A stretch of 64,000 bases of DNA from Streptomyces sp. HM190 (GTDB lineage Bacteria > Actinomycetota > Actinomycetes > Streptomycetales > Streptomycetaceae). The stretch is taken from contig NZ_CP047318.1 of NCBI RefSeq assembly GCF_009857135.1, forward strand, positions 930,001 through 994,000, written 5' to 3'. This document shows positions 7,962 through 16,069 of this stretch, one piece after another. Position 1 is the stretch's first letter; each line of letters opens with the position of its first letter. Under the pieces are notes generated by a model, which was given only the letters and a program-made list of their open reading frames with translations, was not told where the DNA came from and did not search any database. The translations under genes were made by a program, and so were the position numbers.

Positions 7962-9950
7962 TCATCTTGTCGACTCCATCGGCCGTAGCGGCGAAGCCTC
8001 TTGGCCCGGACCACCGGGGGAATCGGCCCCGGCAGCCGGTTCCGGTCCCGGCTTCGGTCCCGGCTTCGGCGCCGGCGCCGATTCCGGTTCCCCTGCCGGT
8101 TCCGTCCGCGGGGCACGGGCGGGTTCCAGTCGGGCGTCGCGGCGGACCAGGGCGGCGTAGCGCCCGTTCTGCTCCAGCAGTTCGTCGTGGGTGCCGCGTT
8201 CGACCGCGTGTCCGCCGTCGAGGACCACGATCTGGTCGGCGTCGCGGACGGTGGAGAGCCGGTGGGCGATGGTGATGGTGGTGCGGTCGGCGGAGAGCGC
8301 GTCGATGGCCTCCTGCACGGCGTGCTCGGTACGGGTGTCCAGGGCACTGGTCGCCTCGTCGAGGATGAGGACGGGCGGGTCGCGCAGGATGGTGCGGGCG
8401 ATGGCGAGGCGCTGCTTCTCGCCGCCGGAGAACCGGTGGCCGCGCTCACCGACGACCGTGTCGTAGCCGTCGGGCAGGGAGCTGATGTGGTCGTGGATCT
8501 GCGCCGCCCGCGCCGCCGCGTGGAGTTCCTCGTCGGTGGCGTCCGGCTTGGCGAAGCGCAGGTTGTCCGCGACGGTGGCGTGGAAGAGGTACGTCTCCTG
8601 GGAGACGACGCCGACGGCGCGGGCGAGCGTGTCGAAGCTCAGGTCGCGGACGTCGACCCCGTCGATGAGGACGGCGCCGCCGGTCACGTCGTACAGCCTC
8701 GGCACCAGGCAGCCGAGCGTCGACTTGCCCGCGCCGGTGGGGCCGACGACGGCGAGGCTGCCGCCCGCCGGGACGGTGAGGTCGATTCCGGTGAGTATCG
8801 CGGCGGAGGCGTCCTCGCCGTCGTCGTAGCGGAACTCGACGTCGTCGAAGCGGACCTCGCCCTTCACCCGGTCGAGGCGGACCGGCTCCTCGGGTTCGGT
8901 GATGTCGACAGGCAGGTCGAGGTACTCGAAGATGCGCTGGAACAGCGCGAGGGAGGCCTGGATCTGGACGCCGGTGGAGAGCAGGCTGACCGTCGGCCGG
9001 AACAGGTTCTGCTGGAGCGAGACGAAGGCGACCAGCGTGCCGACGGAGACGGACGGGCCGCCGAGCTGGAAGGCGAGGCCGGCCGTCCAGTAGATGACCG
9101 CGGGCATCGCGGACATGACGATCGTGATGATCGCCATGCGCCAGCGCCCGGCCATGTTCGACCTGACCTCCAGGTCGACGAGCCCTTCGGACTCCTCGGC
9201 GAACGCCCGGGTGAGCGAGTCGGAGCGGCCCATCGTGCGGCCGAGCAGGATGCCGCTGACGGAGAGCGACTCGGTGACCGTCGCGGCCATCGCGGCCATC
9301 TGCTTCTGCCGCTGGGTGGTGATCTTCTTGCGTTCGTCGCCGACCCGGCGGCTTATCCACACGAACAGCGGCAGCAGGAGCAGCGTGACCGCGGTGAGCC
9401 GCCAGTCCAGGGCGACCATGGCGACGATCGTGGCGACCACGCTGGTGAGATTGGAGACCAGGGAGGTGGCCGTGGAGGTGACGGTCGCCTGCATACCGCC
9501 GATGTCGTTGGCGATGCGGGACTGCACCTCGCCGGTGCGGGTGCGGGTGAAGAAGGCGAGCGACATGCGCTGCAGCCGGCCGTAGACGGCGGTCCGCAGG
9601 TCGTGCATCACGCGCTGGCCGACGGTCGTGGAGATCAGCGTCTGCAGCACGCCGAAGATGCTGGTGAGCACGGCGCTCACGATCATCCCGAGCGCGAGCA
9701 GGCTCAGCAGACCGAGCCGACCCTCGGGGATCGCGGTGTCGAGTATCTCCCTGAGCAGGAAGGGCGTGGCCACGGAGGCGAGCGACGCGGCGCCCACCAG
9801 CAGACCGACCACGGCGAGCCGGCCACGGTAGGGCCGGAAGAGTCTCAGGATGCGGCGGACCTGCCGCGGCGCCGGAGCGTCGACGGCCCCCTCGGCGCCT
9901 GCGGGCGCGGTGCGGGCGGGGGTCCAGGCGGGTTGGTCGTCGGGATGCAT
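7962..9950 (-). CDS. ABC multidrug-type exporter, fused membrane and ATPase domains
   Basis: A 662-aa half-transporter that should homodimerise. A six-helix exporter membrane domain spans about 40-340. The nucleotide-binding domain spans about 370-610, with Walker A GPTGAGKST, Q-loop VSQETYLFHATVADN, signature FSGGEKQR, Walker B LILDEATSALD and H-loop IAHRLSTV, all intact. A Pro/Gly/Glu-rich tail of about 45 residues follows, an unusual low-complexity extension. The start is ATG 9950 with GTAGGAG upstream. A MarR gene diverges from it across about 250 bp containing an inverted repeat, so MarR control of this exporter is likely. Confidence 0.92.
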   Translation of the reverse strand: MHPDDQPAWTPARTAPAGAEGAVDAPAPRQVRRILRLFRPYRGRLAVVGLLVGAASLASVATPFLLREILDTAIPEGRLGLLSLLALGMIVSAVLTSIFGVLQTLISTTVGQRVMHDLRTAVYGRLQRMSLAFFTRTRTGEVQSRIANDIGGMQATVTSTATSLVSNLTSVVATIVAMVALDWRLTAVTLLLLPLFVWISRRVGDERKKITTQRQKQMAAMAATVTESLSVSGILLGRTMGRSDSLTRAFAEESEGLVDLEVRSNMAGRWRMAIITIVMSAMPAVIYWTAGLAFQLGGPSVSVGTLVAFVSLQQNLFRPTVSLLSTGVQIQASLALFQRIFEYLDLPVDITEPEEPVRLDRVKGEVRFDDVEFRYDDGEDASAAILTGIDLTVPAGGSLAVVGPTGAGKSTLGCLVPRLYDVTGGAVLIDGVDVRDLSFDTLARAVGVVSQETYLFHATVADNLRFAKPDATDEELHAAARAAQIHDHISSLPDGYDTVVGERGHRFSGGEKQRLAIARTILRDPPVLILDEATSALDTRTEHAVQEAIDALSADRTTITIAHRLSTVRDADQIVVLDGGHAVERGTHDELLEQNGRYAALVRRDARLEPARAPRTEPAGEPESAPAPKPGPKPGPEPAAGADSPGGPGQEASPLRPMESTR

Positions 9951-10152
9951 GGGCTCCTACGGGGCGGGTCACGGGCTGGCGCGGCGTCTTGTCAGCTCAT
10001 AGCTTCGGCAGCACGTCCGGTCATGGATTCAGCCGGTGACGAAGGCAACCGGCCATGGGTTCGGCGAGGTGTGGTGAGGTGCAGTGCGGGGCGGTGCAGT
10101 GAGATGCAGGCGGGTGGTTCCGGATCACACGGAGACAGCTTCGGAGCATAGC

Positions 10153-10177
10153 TCATTGTTACCTATACTCACAATGA
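10153..10177. promoter_or_regulatory. Candidate MarR operator (inverted repeat)
   Basis: TCATTGT, 11 bases, then ACAATGA: a perfect 7-bp inverted repeat. It lies 25 bases before the marR start, in an AT-richer patch of the divergent promoter region. Spacing and symmetry suit a MarR dimer. I infer that the adjacent MarR protein binds here to repress itself and perhaps the exporter. Confidence 0.55.
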
Positions 10178-10201
10178 ACGCCATCCTGATATTGTTCCCG
10201 T

Positions 10202-10657
10202 ATGACCGCCCCCGATGCCGACGCCCTGCTCGCCGAGCAGTTGCTGCGGCTGACCCGCCGCGTGCACCGCATCCAGAAGCACCATCTGGTCCAGAGCGGA
10301 CTGGACATCACGCCTGCCCAGTCCCGGCTGCTGCGGACCCTCGCGCACTACGACACACCTCCGCGCATGGCCGATCTCGCCGAGCGCCTGGAAGTGGTGC
10401 CGCGCGCCGTGACGACCCTGGTCGACGGGTTGGAGGCGAGCGGCCGGGTACGCCGGGTGCCCGACCCCACGAACCGGCGGGTCATCCGCATCGAGGTCAC
10501 GGACGAGGGCCGCAAGGTCCTGGAGGAACTGCACCGCGCCCGCCGGTCCGCGGCGGAGGAGATCCTCTCGCCCCTGTCGGACGGCCAGCGGGACCTGCTG
10601 GGCGGTCTCCTCGACACGCTGGTGGACGGGCCGCCGGGGGCGGAGCGGGCATGCTGA
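10202..10657 (+). CDS. MarR-family transcriptional regulator
   Basis: A 151-aa winged-helix regulator. Helical dimerisation segments flank the HTH, TPAQSRLLRTLAHYDTPPRM and LAERLEVVPRAVTTLVDGLE. The wing carries the conserved DPTNRRVIRIEVTDEGRKVL (the DxRxxxLxLT equivalent). Family members are dimeric repressors relieved by small aromatic or drug-like ligands. The gene is divergent from the ABC exporter at 7962-9950, the classic layout of a drug-responsive pair. The start is ATG 10202, 25 bp after the inverted repeat. Confidence 0.9.
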   Translation: MTAPDADALLAEQLLRLTRRVHRIQKHHLVQSGLDITPAQSRLLRTLAHYDTPPRMADLAERLEVVPRAVTTLVDGLEASGRVRRVPDPTNRRVIRIEVTDEGRKVLEELHRARRSAAEEILSPLSDGQRDLLGGLLDTLVDGPPGAERAC

Positions 10658-10730
10658 GCCACGGCGTGCGGGCCCGCTGACGCGGAGCGGCGCGCGACGG
10701 CGAAGGCCGGAACAGCCCGCCGCACACGGA

Positions 10731-10765
10731 AGGGGTCCGGCGCCGAAGTGCGGCGCCGGACCCCT
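10731..10765. terminator. Bidirectional hairpin terminator between marR and the symporter gene
   Basis: A perfect 14-bp GC stem, GGGGTCCGGCGCCG (10732-10745) with its complement (10751-10764), closed by an AAGTG loop and an outer A-T pair. It lies between two converging genes (ends at 10657 and 10783). There is no T-run, which is usual in Streptomyces. Confidence 0.8.
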
Positions 10766-10782
10766 CTCGTCGGTGACGGCGG

Positions 10783-12219
10783 TCAACTGACCCCGGAGGC
10801 AGGCTCCTTGACCACCTCGCCAGTCGGCTGCGCGGGGACCGCCTTGACGGCGCTCACGGGAGCGGTGACCGAAGTGGCGGCCCCCCTGGTCGCGTTGCCC
10901 TCGTCCACCGCCTCCTCCTCCACGAACTCGATCTCCCCGTCCAGCATCTTCTTCGCCCGTACGGTGTCCAGCGCACCCTCCCACTTGGAGACGGCGAAGA
11001 CGGCGACGCAGTTGCCGAGCAGGTTGGTGGCGACGCGCATCGAGTCCATGATCCGGTCTACGCCCAGGAGCAGGGCGACAGCGCCGGCGGGGATCGCACC
11101 GAGCGAGGCCGCGGTGGCCGACAGGGCGAGGAAGGCCGAACCGGGGATACCGGCCATGCCCTTGCTGGTCAGCATGAGGACGAGGACGACGGTGACCTGC
11201 TGGCCGAGACTGAGGTCCACCCCCACCGCCTGCGCGATGAACAGCGTGCCGACGGAGAGGTAGATGGACGCGCCGTCGAGGTTGAACGAGTACCCGGTGG
11301 GCAGTACCAGCCCCACCGCGTCGTCCCGCGCGCCCGCCTGCCGCAGCTTCTGCATCATGCGCGGCATGACGCTCTCGCTGGAGGCCGTACCCAGCGCGAG
11401 CAGCATCTCGGCACGGGTGTAGCGGACGAACTTCCACAGACTCAGGCCGGTCATCAGCTTCAGCGCGATGCCCAGCAGCACGAGGAAGACGGCGGCGACG
11501 GCGTAGCAGAGGATGATCAGCTTGGCGTAGGTCTTCATCACGCCGAGGCCGTACTCCCCCACGAGGTGGACCATCGCGCCGAACACGGCGAGCGGGGCCA
11601 GCCTCATGACGAAGCCGACGATCGCGAAGATGACCTCCTGTGCCTGCTCGATGGCGGGCAGGATCTTCGGCACCCTGGTGTGGCCGAGGTGCAGCAGCGC
11701 GGCGCCGGTGAGGCAGGCGAGCACGAGCACCTGGAGCAGCGCGTTCTCGGCGAACGCCCCGATCGCGCTCTGCGGCAGCGCGTTCAGGAGGAACTCACCG
11801 GTCGTCGGCAGTTCCCCGCCCGCCGTCCTGGCGTCCACCGCCGACGTGTCGAGCTTCGCGGGGTCGACGTTCATACCCGCGCCGGGGCCGAAGACGTTGG
11901 CGGCGATCAGGCCGACGAGCAGCGCGGCGGTGGACGCGACCTCGAACCAGATCAGCGCCTTGAGCCCGATCCGCCCGAAGGCCCTGAGATTGCCGGCCTT
12001 GGCGATGCCGACGACGACCACGCAGAACACCAGCGGTGAGATGACCGTCTTGATGAGCCGGATGAAACCGTCGCCGAGCGGCTGGAAGGTCGTGGCCGTG
12101 TCCGGCCATGCCCTCCCGACAACGATGCCGAGCACCAGCGCGACACCGACTTGGGCGAACAGTGAGGTACGCAGCATGCGTGCGGCGCGTCGCGGCAGGG
12201 ACGGTACGGACTGCGGCAC
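10783..12219 (-). CDS. Dicarboxylate/amino acid:cation symporter (DAACS family)
   Basis: A 478-aa polytopic transporter of the DctA/GltP family. Signature blocks are NLDGASIYLSVGTLFIAQ, the SKGMAGIPGSAFL re-entrant loop, and GVDRIMDSMRVATNLLGN with the substrate-binding Asp/Arg region. It would import C4-dicarboxylates or acidic amino acids with protons or sodium. The C-terminus is an acidic then Ala/Val/Pro-rich tail. Two GTG codons stand close together; the one at 12219 lies 6 bases after a GGAGGA Shine-Dalgarno, whereas the upstream GTG abuts it, so 12219 is chosen. The gene ends at the shared hairpin with marR. Confidence 0.9.
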   Translation of the reverse strand: MPQSVPSLPRRAARMLRTSLFAQVGVALVLGIVVGRAWPDTATTFQPLGDGFIRLIKTVISPLVFCVVVVGIAKAGNLRAFGRIGLKALIWFEVASTAALLVGLIAANVFGPGAGMNVDPAKLDTSAVDARTAGGELPTTGEFLLNALPQSAIGAFAENALLQVLVLACLTGAALLHLGHTRVPKILPAIEQAQEVIFAIVGFVMRLAPLAVFGAMVHLVGEYGLGVMKTYAKLIILCYAVAAVFLVLLGIALKLMTGLSLWKFVRYTRAEMLLALGTASSESVMPRMMQKLRQAGARDDAVGLVLPTGYSFNLDGASIYLSVGTLFIAQAVGVDLSLGQQVTVVLVLMLTSKGMAGIPGSAFLALSATAASLGAIPAGAVALLLGVDRIMDSMRVATNLLGNCVAVFAVSKWEGALDTVRAKKMLDGEIEFVEEEAVDEGNATRGAATSVTAPVSAVKAVPAQPTGEVVKEPASGVS

Positions 12220-12363
12220 GGGCACTCCTCCGAGGTGACTTTCTGATATGCGGAAAAGATCTTCCGCGCTGATCACTATCGAGGAGTCGCTGCTCGCGGG
12301 GAAGACCGCCGCGTTTCCGCTGGGTAAATCATCGGACCGACGTCACCTCACACGCCTGCGGTG

Positions 12364-13157
12364 TCAGCAGGTCGTCCGGTCCCGCGTCAGCACTCCCCGC
12401 ACCGAGACCAGCGCTCGGTCGTAGCAGCCGCCCGCCCCGTGCAGGCGAAGCGCTCACCGGTCGGGGCGGCGGCATGCCGTCGGTCACGCGGTACGAAGGC
12501 CGTGTACGTGGCATCACCCGTGTAGGTGTCGTCCAGCCGGGACCACGAGGTGCGCCCAGCGCCGTGCGTGCTCGGCGGCCGTCGCCCGGTCGCCGAGCAT
12601 GAGGACCGTCCGCGGCGGGTCGCCCGCGCCGAGCGTCGTCGTTCCGTCCCTCGTGTACGACCGCTGGGTGCGGGTGGTGCGGGCCGGGCCGCACCCCTCG
12701 GCGGTGACCGTCGCGTCGTCGCTCCACCTCGCGTCGAGCGCGTCGGGGTTCTCGCCGTAGGACCAGGTGTGCACGGAGGTGTCGGCGACTGCGGCGCACG
12801 GTGGTCGTCACCCTGCCGTGCGAGGTGTCGACGAATCCGGCGACCGTGCGCCGGTGGCTCCCCTCGGTGTCGAGCCGGCGCTCCGTACCGGGCGTGCGGG
12901 TGGACGGGGTGGCGAGGTCACCCGCCCGGACCTCCGTCAGGGCACCGGTGACGTGGGCGCTCTTCCCGTCCTGCCGGACGAGCACGTTGACGGGGGTGCT
13001 CCAGCCGCTCTGCCCCTCGGGTACGCCGACGATCGAGCCCTCGGCCCGGTGCGGGCGCCCGTCGTCGAGGAGGCCGGCGAAGGGGTAGAGGTCGTACCGG
13101 ATGGGCTGGATGTGGCAGGAGACCGCATGGTCCACCGCCGGAGAGACCTCCGGGATC
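12364..13157 (-). pseudogene. Frameshifted 3' remnant of a peptide-N4-asparagine amidase A-like gene
   Basis: Read right to left on the minus strand, fragments follow each other in different frames. IQPIRYDLYPFAGLLDDGRPH, VGVPEGQSGWSTPVNVLVRQD and VTGALTEVRAG come first. Then VHTWSYGENPDALDARW and TTRTQRSYTRDGTTTLGAGD follow in another frame, then TYTAFVPRD, and finally GCYDRALVSVRGVLTRDR before a stop at 12364-12366. This order fits the C-terminal half of secreted PNGase-A-like proteins of actinomycetes. At least two frameshifts are needed, and the 5' half is absent: the remnant abuts the L,D-transpeptidase 3' end. Family naming is from memory of the sequence pattern, so it is moderately certain; the broken state is clear. 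Confidence 0.6.
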
Positions 13158-13955
13158 TCAGGCCTTCAGCGCCGCCCTGTCCCCCATCACGATCACCGGG
13201 TGCGCGGCCGGATCGAGGGTGCGCAGCAGGTACTCCATCCCCGACTTCGACAGGCTGACGCAGGCCGACGTTCCACTGCCGTGGTCCATGTGCAACCAGA
13301 TGCTGCCGCCCTTCGACTGGCCCTCGGGGCGCGTCGGGTCGATCGGCGAGGTGCCTTTGACGCGGTTGTAGTCGATGGCGACGACGTAGTCGAAGTCGTG
13401 CCAGTGCGACTTCGCCCAGTAGTGGGGCGCCTGGAACGACGGTGACTGGCTGTACGGCAGTTTGGCCCCCGGATCGGCGAGGACGCCACCCGCGTCGCTG
13501 AGCGTGAACACGCCCACGGGGCTGCGCTTGTCACCCTCGTGGTGGTCGGACGTCCAGCCCTTCTTGCCGTTGTGTCCCAGCCAGGTCCTCGTCTCCTTCC
13601 AGGCGGAACCGCTCTTCGTGTACAGGACGATCTTCGAGTCGGCGTCGTTGACGCCCTTGCCGTAGACGGCCACGACCTGCCGGGAGTCGGCGGGGATCCG
13701 CTTCTGCAGGCGGTCACCGACGTCGGGGATACGGGTCGGATCGGTCCTGCGCGTCTCGGAACGCCCCGCCCTGTCACCCGAGCCCGTGCCGCCCTTGCCG
13801 GCCCCGCCCGTGTCGGCCGAACCGCCGCAGGCCGCCAGCGACACCACCAGCGCCCCGCAGACCACCATCGCCGACCCTGCTCGCCTCACGCCCTCGACCC
13901 CGCTCGCACCGCCGACCGCCCCACGCCTCGTACCGCCTATTCGCATGCGCTCCAT
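13158..13955 (-). CDS. L,D-transpeptidase-fold lipoprotein
   Basis: A 265-aa protein. The N-terminus has a basic segment, a hydrophobic stretch (SAMVVCGALVVSLAAC) and a lipobox ending at Cys, followed by a Gly/Ser/Thr linker, so it is probably a surface lipoprotein. The C-terminal YkuD-type domain shows YWAKSHWHDFDYVVAIDYN, WLHMDHGSGTSACVSLS (the HG..S.C catalytic motif; the Cys of SACVSL is the likely nucleophile) and HPVIVMG. L,D-transpeptidases form 3-3 cross-links in peptidoglycan or attach proteins to it. The motif lacks the usual Arg after the Cys, so a variant activity is possible. Confidence 0.82.
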   Translation of the reverse strand: MERMRIGGTRRGAVGGASGVEGVRRAGSAMVVCGALVVSLAACGGSADTGGAGKGGTGSGDRAGRSETRRTDPTRIPDVGDRLQKRIPADSRQVVAVYGKGVNDADSKIVLYTKSGSAWKETRTWLGHNGKKGWTSDHHEGDKRSPVGVFTLSDAGGVLADPGAKLPYSQSPSFQAPHYWAKSHWHDFDYVVAIDYNRVKGTSPIDPTRPEGQSKGGSIWLHMDHGSGTSACVSLSKSGMEYLLRTLDPAAHPVIVMGDRAALKA

Positions 13956-14164
13956 CGTCGCACCGCGCGCCGGCTCTCCGCGTCCACCGCCCCCGCGCGC
14001 CGAGCGTCATCGGGGCGGTCCAGGCCGAAACTTTGCCCGGCGACGGAAAACCGTTTGCCTCCGACCACGCGCTGACGCGAACCTTTCACGGCTGGTCGCC
14101 GGGCCCCGTCGCGTCCTGTAGCACCTTGATCCCCCCCTCCTCTGACACGACCCACAGGGACGTC

Positions 14165-16069
14165 ATGCAGATTCAAGACCTTCCGTTCCAAGACCCCGGT
14201 GTGCCGGACGCACGCTCGGGTCCCCGATTCCTGTGGTGGCTGGGCCGCAATCAACTCGGCGGACAGTTCAAGGCGCTGGCGTGGGGACTGCTGCACTTCA
14301 CCTCCGTGGCCGGACTGCCGTTCTGTGTCGGCGTCGCCATCGAGGCCGTGGTCGCCCGCTCCGGCACCCGACTCGCCCTGTCGGGAGCGCTGCTGGCCCT
14401 GTGCGGCTTCACCATCGCGCTCGGCGACACCTTCCTGCACCGCACCGCCGTCACCAACTGGATCACCGCCGCCGCCCGCGTCCAGCAGCTCCTGGCCCGC
14501 AGGACGGCGCAGCTCGGCTCGGCGCTGACCCGCCGGGTGGCGGCCGGCGAGGTCGTCGCCGTCTCCACCGGCGACGTCGAGAAGATCGGCTGGTTCGTCG
14601 AGGCCGTCTCCCGCTTCACCGCTGCGGCGCTCACCGTGGTGCTGGTCTGTGTCGCCCTGGTGGTCTACCAGCCCGCGCTCGGCATCGTCGTCGCCATCGG
14701 CGTGCCCGTGCTCGCACTCGCCGTGCTGCCGTTGCTGCCGCGGGCGACCCGGCGCGCCGACGAACAGCGCGAGAAGGCCGGCCGTGCCACCGAACTGGCC
14801 TCGGACACCGTCGCGGGCCTGCGCGTGCTGCGCGGCATCGGCGGCGAGGACCTGTTCCTCGACCGCTACCGCCGTGCCTCCCAGGAGGTCCGCCACGCCG
14901 CCGTCCGCAGCGCGCGCATGTGGGCCCTGATCTCCGGTATCCAGGTCCTGCTGCCGGGGCTGCTGATGATCGCGGTCGTCTGGTACGGCGTGGGTCTCGC
15001 CCGCGACGGCCGGATCACCGTCGGCGAACTCGTCACCGTGTACAGCGCGGTGATGCTGCTGGGGTATCCCCTCAGGCACTTCGAGGAGATCGCGATGGCG
15101 TACTCCTTCTCCCGCCCCTCCGCCCAACGGGCCGCCCGGGTGCTGTCCCTGGAGCGGGCCACCGCCGCCGAGGGATCACTTGACGCCGGCGTGCCGTCCG
15201 GGGACCTGTACGACCCGGCGACCGGGCTGCTCGCCCCCGCCGGTCGTCTCACCGCCGTGGTGTGCGGCGACCCGGACGCCGCGGGGCGGCTCGCGGAACG
15301 GCTCGGCGGGCACGCCCCGGAGGAGAGCACGTCGGTGCTCCTGGCCGGTGTCCCCCTCGACGAACTGCCGCTCGACTCCGCCCGGACGGCCGTCCTCGTC
15401 CAGGACAAGGACCCGGTGCTGCTCTCCGGCACCTTGCGCGAACTGCTCGACGTGCCCGCCTCCGGCGAGGTGTCCGCCGAGGAAGCACTGGCCGCCGCCC
15501 AGTGCGGTGACGTGCTGGAGGCGCTGGCGCAGGGCTCGTTGGACGCCGACGACCCGCTGGACGCACGCATCACCGAGCGCGGCCGGTCGCTGTCCGGTGG
15601 CCAGCGCCAACGGCTGGCCCTGGCACGCTCCCTGTTCACGGACCCGGAGGTCCTGGTCCTCGACGAGCCGACCTCAGCCGTCGACTCCCACACCGAGGCG
15701 AGGATCGCGGACGGCATCCGGTCGCTCCGCGCGGGCCGCACGACGGTCGTCCTCACCTCCTCCCCGCTCCTCCTCGATCTCGCCGAACGCGTGGTCCTGG
15801 TGCACGACGGCGAGGTCGTGGCGGTGGGTGTGCACCGCGAACTCGTGCGCAGGGAGCCGCAATACAGGGCGGTCGTCACCCGCGACACGGACGAGGAGAC
15901 GGATGAGGCGACGGACGGGGTGACGGACGGGGTGACTGACGAGGCGATGGTCGCGGGCGCCCTGTGGAAGGACGGTGCCGCCCCGCGCGAGGGCGCAGTG
16001 CCGCAGGACCGCAGGACCACGCTCGGCGACGTACTGGACGAACTGGAAGAAATCGAGGAGACCGCATGA
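14165..16069 (+). CDS. ABC exporter subunit with degenerate ATP site (partner A)
   Basis: A 634-aa fused membrane/ATPase subunit. A six-helix exporter domain spans about 25-330. In the ATPase domain the Walker A loop is destroyed (VVCGDPDAAGRL in place of GxxGxGKS) and the H-loop His is replaced (VVLTSSPLL). The Q-loop (VLVQDKDPVLLSG), the canonical signature LSGGQRQR and Walker B VLVLDEPTSA remain. It can therefore supply a signature to the partner's ATP site but cannot bind ATP normally itself. An acidic Asp/Glu/Thr-rich stretch lies near the C-terminus. ATG 14165 is preferred to in-frame upstream codons because the conserved region starts there. Its TGA overlaps the next ATG. Confidence 0.88.
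   Translation: MQIQDLPFQDPGVPDARSGPRFLWWLGRNQLGGQFKALAWGLLHFTSVAGLPFCVGVAIEAVVARSGTRLALSGALLALCGFTIALGDTFLHRTAVTNWITAAARVQQLLARRTAQLGSALTRRVAAGEVVAVSTGDVEKIGWFVEAVSRFTAAALTVVLVCVALVVYQPALGIVVAIGVPVLALAVLPLLPRATRRADEQREKAGRATELASDTVAGLRVLRGIGGEDLFLDRYRRASQEVRHAAVRSARMWALISGIQVLLPGLLMIAVVWYGVGLARDGRITVGELVTVYSAVMLLGYPLRHFEEIAMAYSFSRPSAQRAARVLSLERATAAEGSLDAGVPSGDLYDPATGLLAPAGRLTAVVCGDPDAAGRLAERLGGHAPEESTSVLLAGVPLDELPLDSARTAVLVQDKDPVLLSGTLRELLDVPASGEVSAEEALAAAQCGDVLEALAQGSLDADDPLDARITERGRSLSGGQRQRLALARSLFTDPEVLVLDEPTSAVDSHTEARIADGIRSLRAGRTTVVLTSSPLLLDLAERVVLVHDGEVVAVGVHRELVRREPQYRAVVTRDTDEETDEATDGVTDGVTDEAMVAGALWKDGAAPREGAVPQDRRTTLGDVLDELEEIEETA

Noticed and set aside
7962..9950. TTATCCACA at about 9353-9361 as a third DnaA box
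   Set aside because: It lies inside the ABC exporter coding sequence, where the codons explain it.
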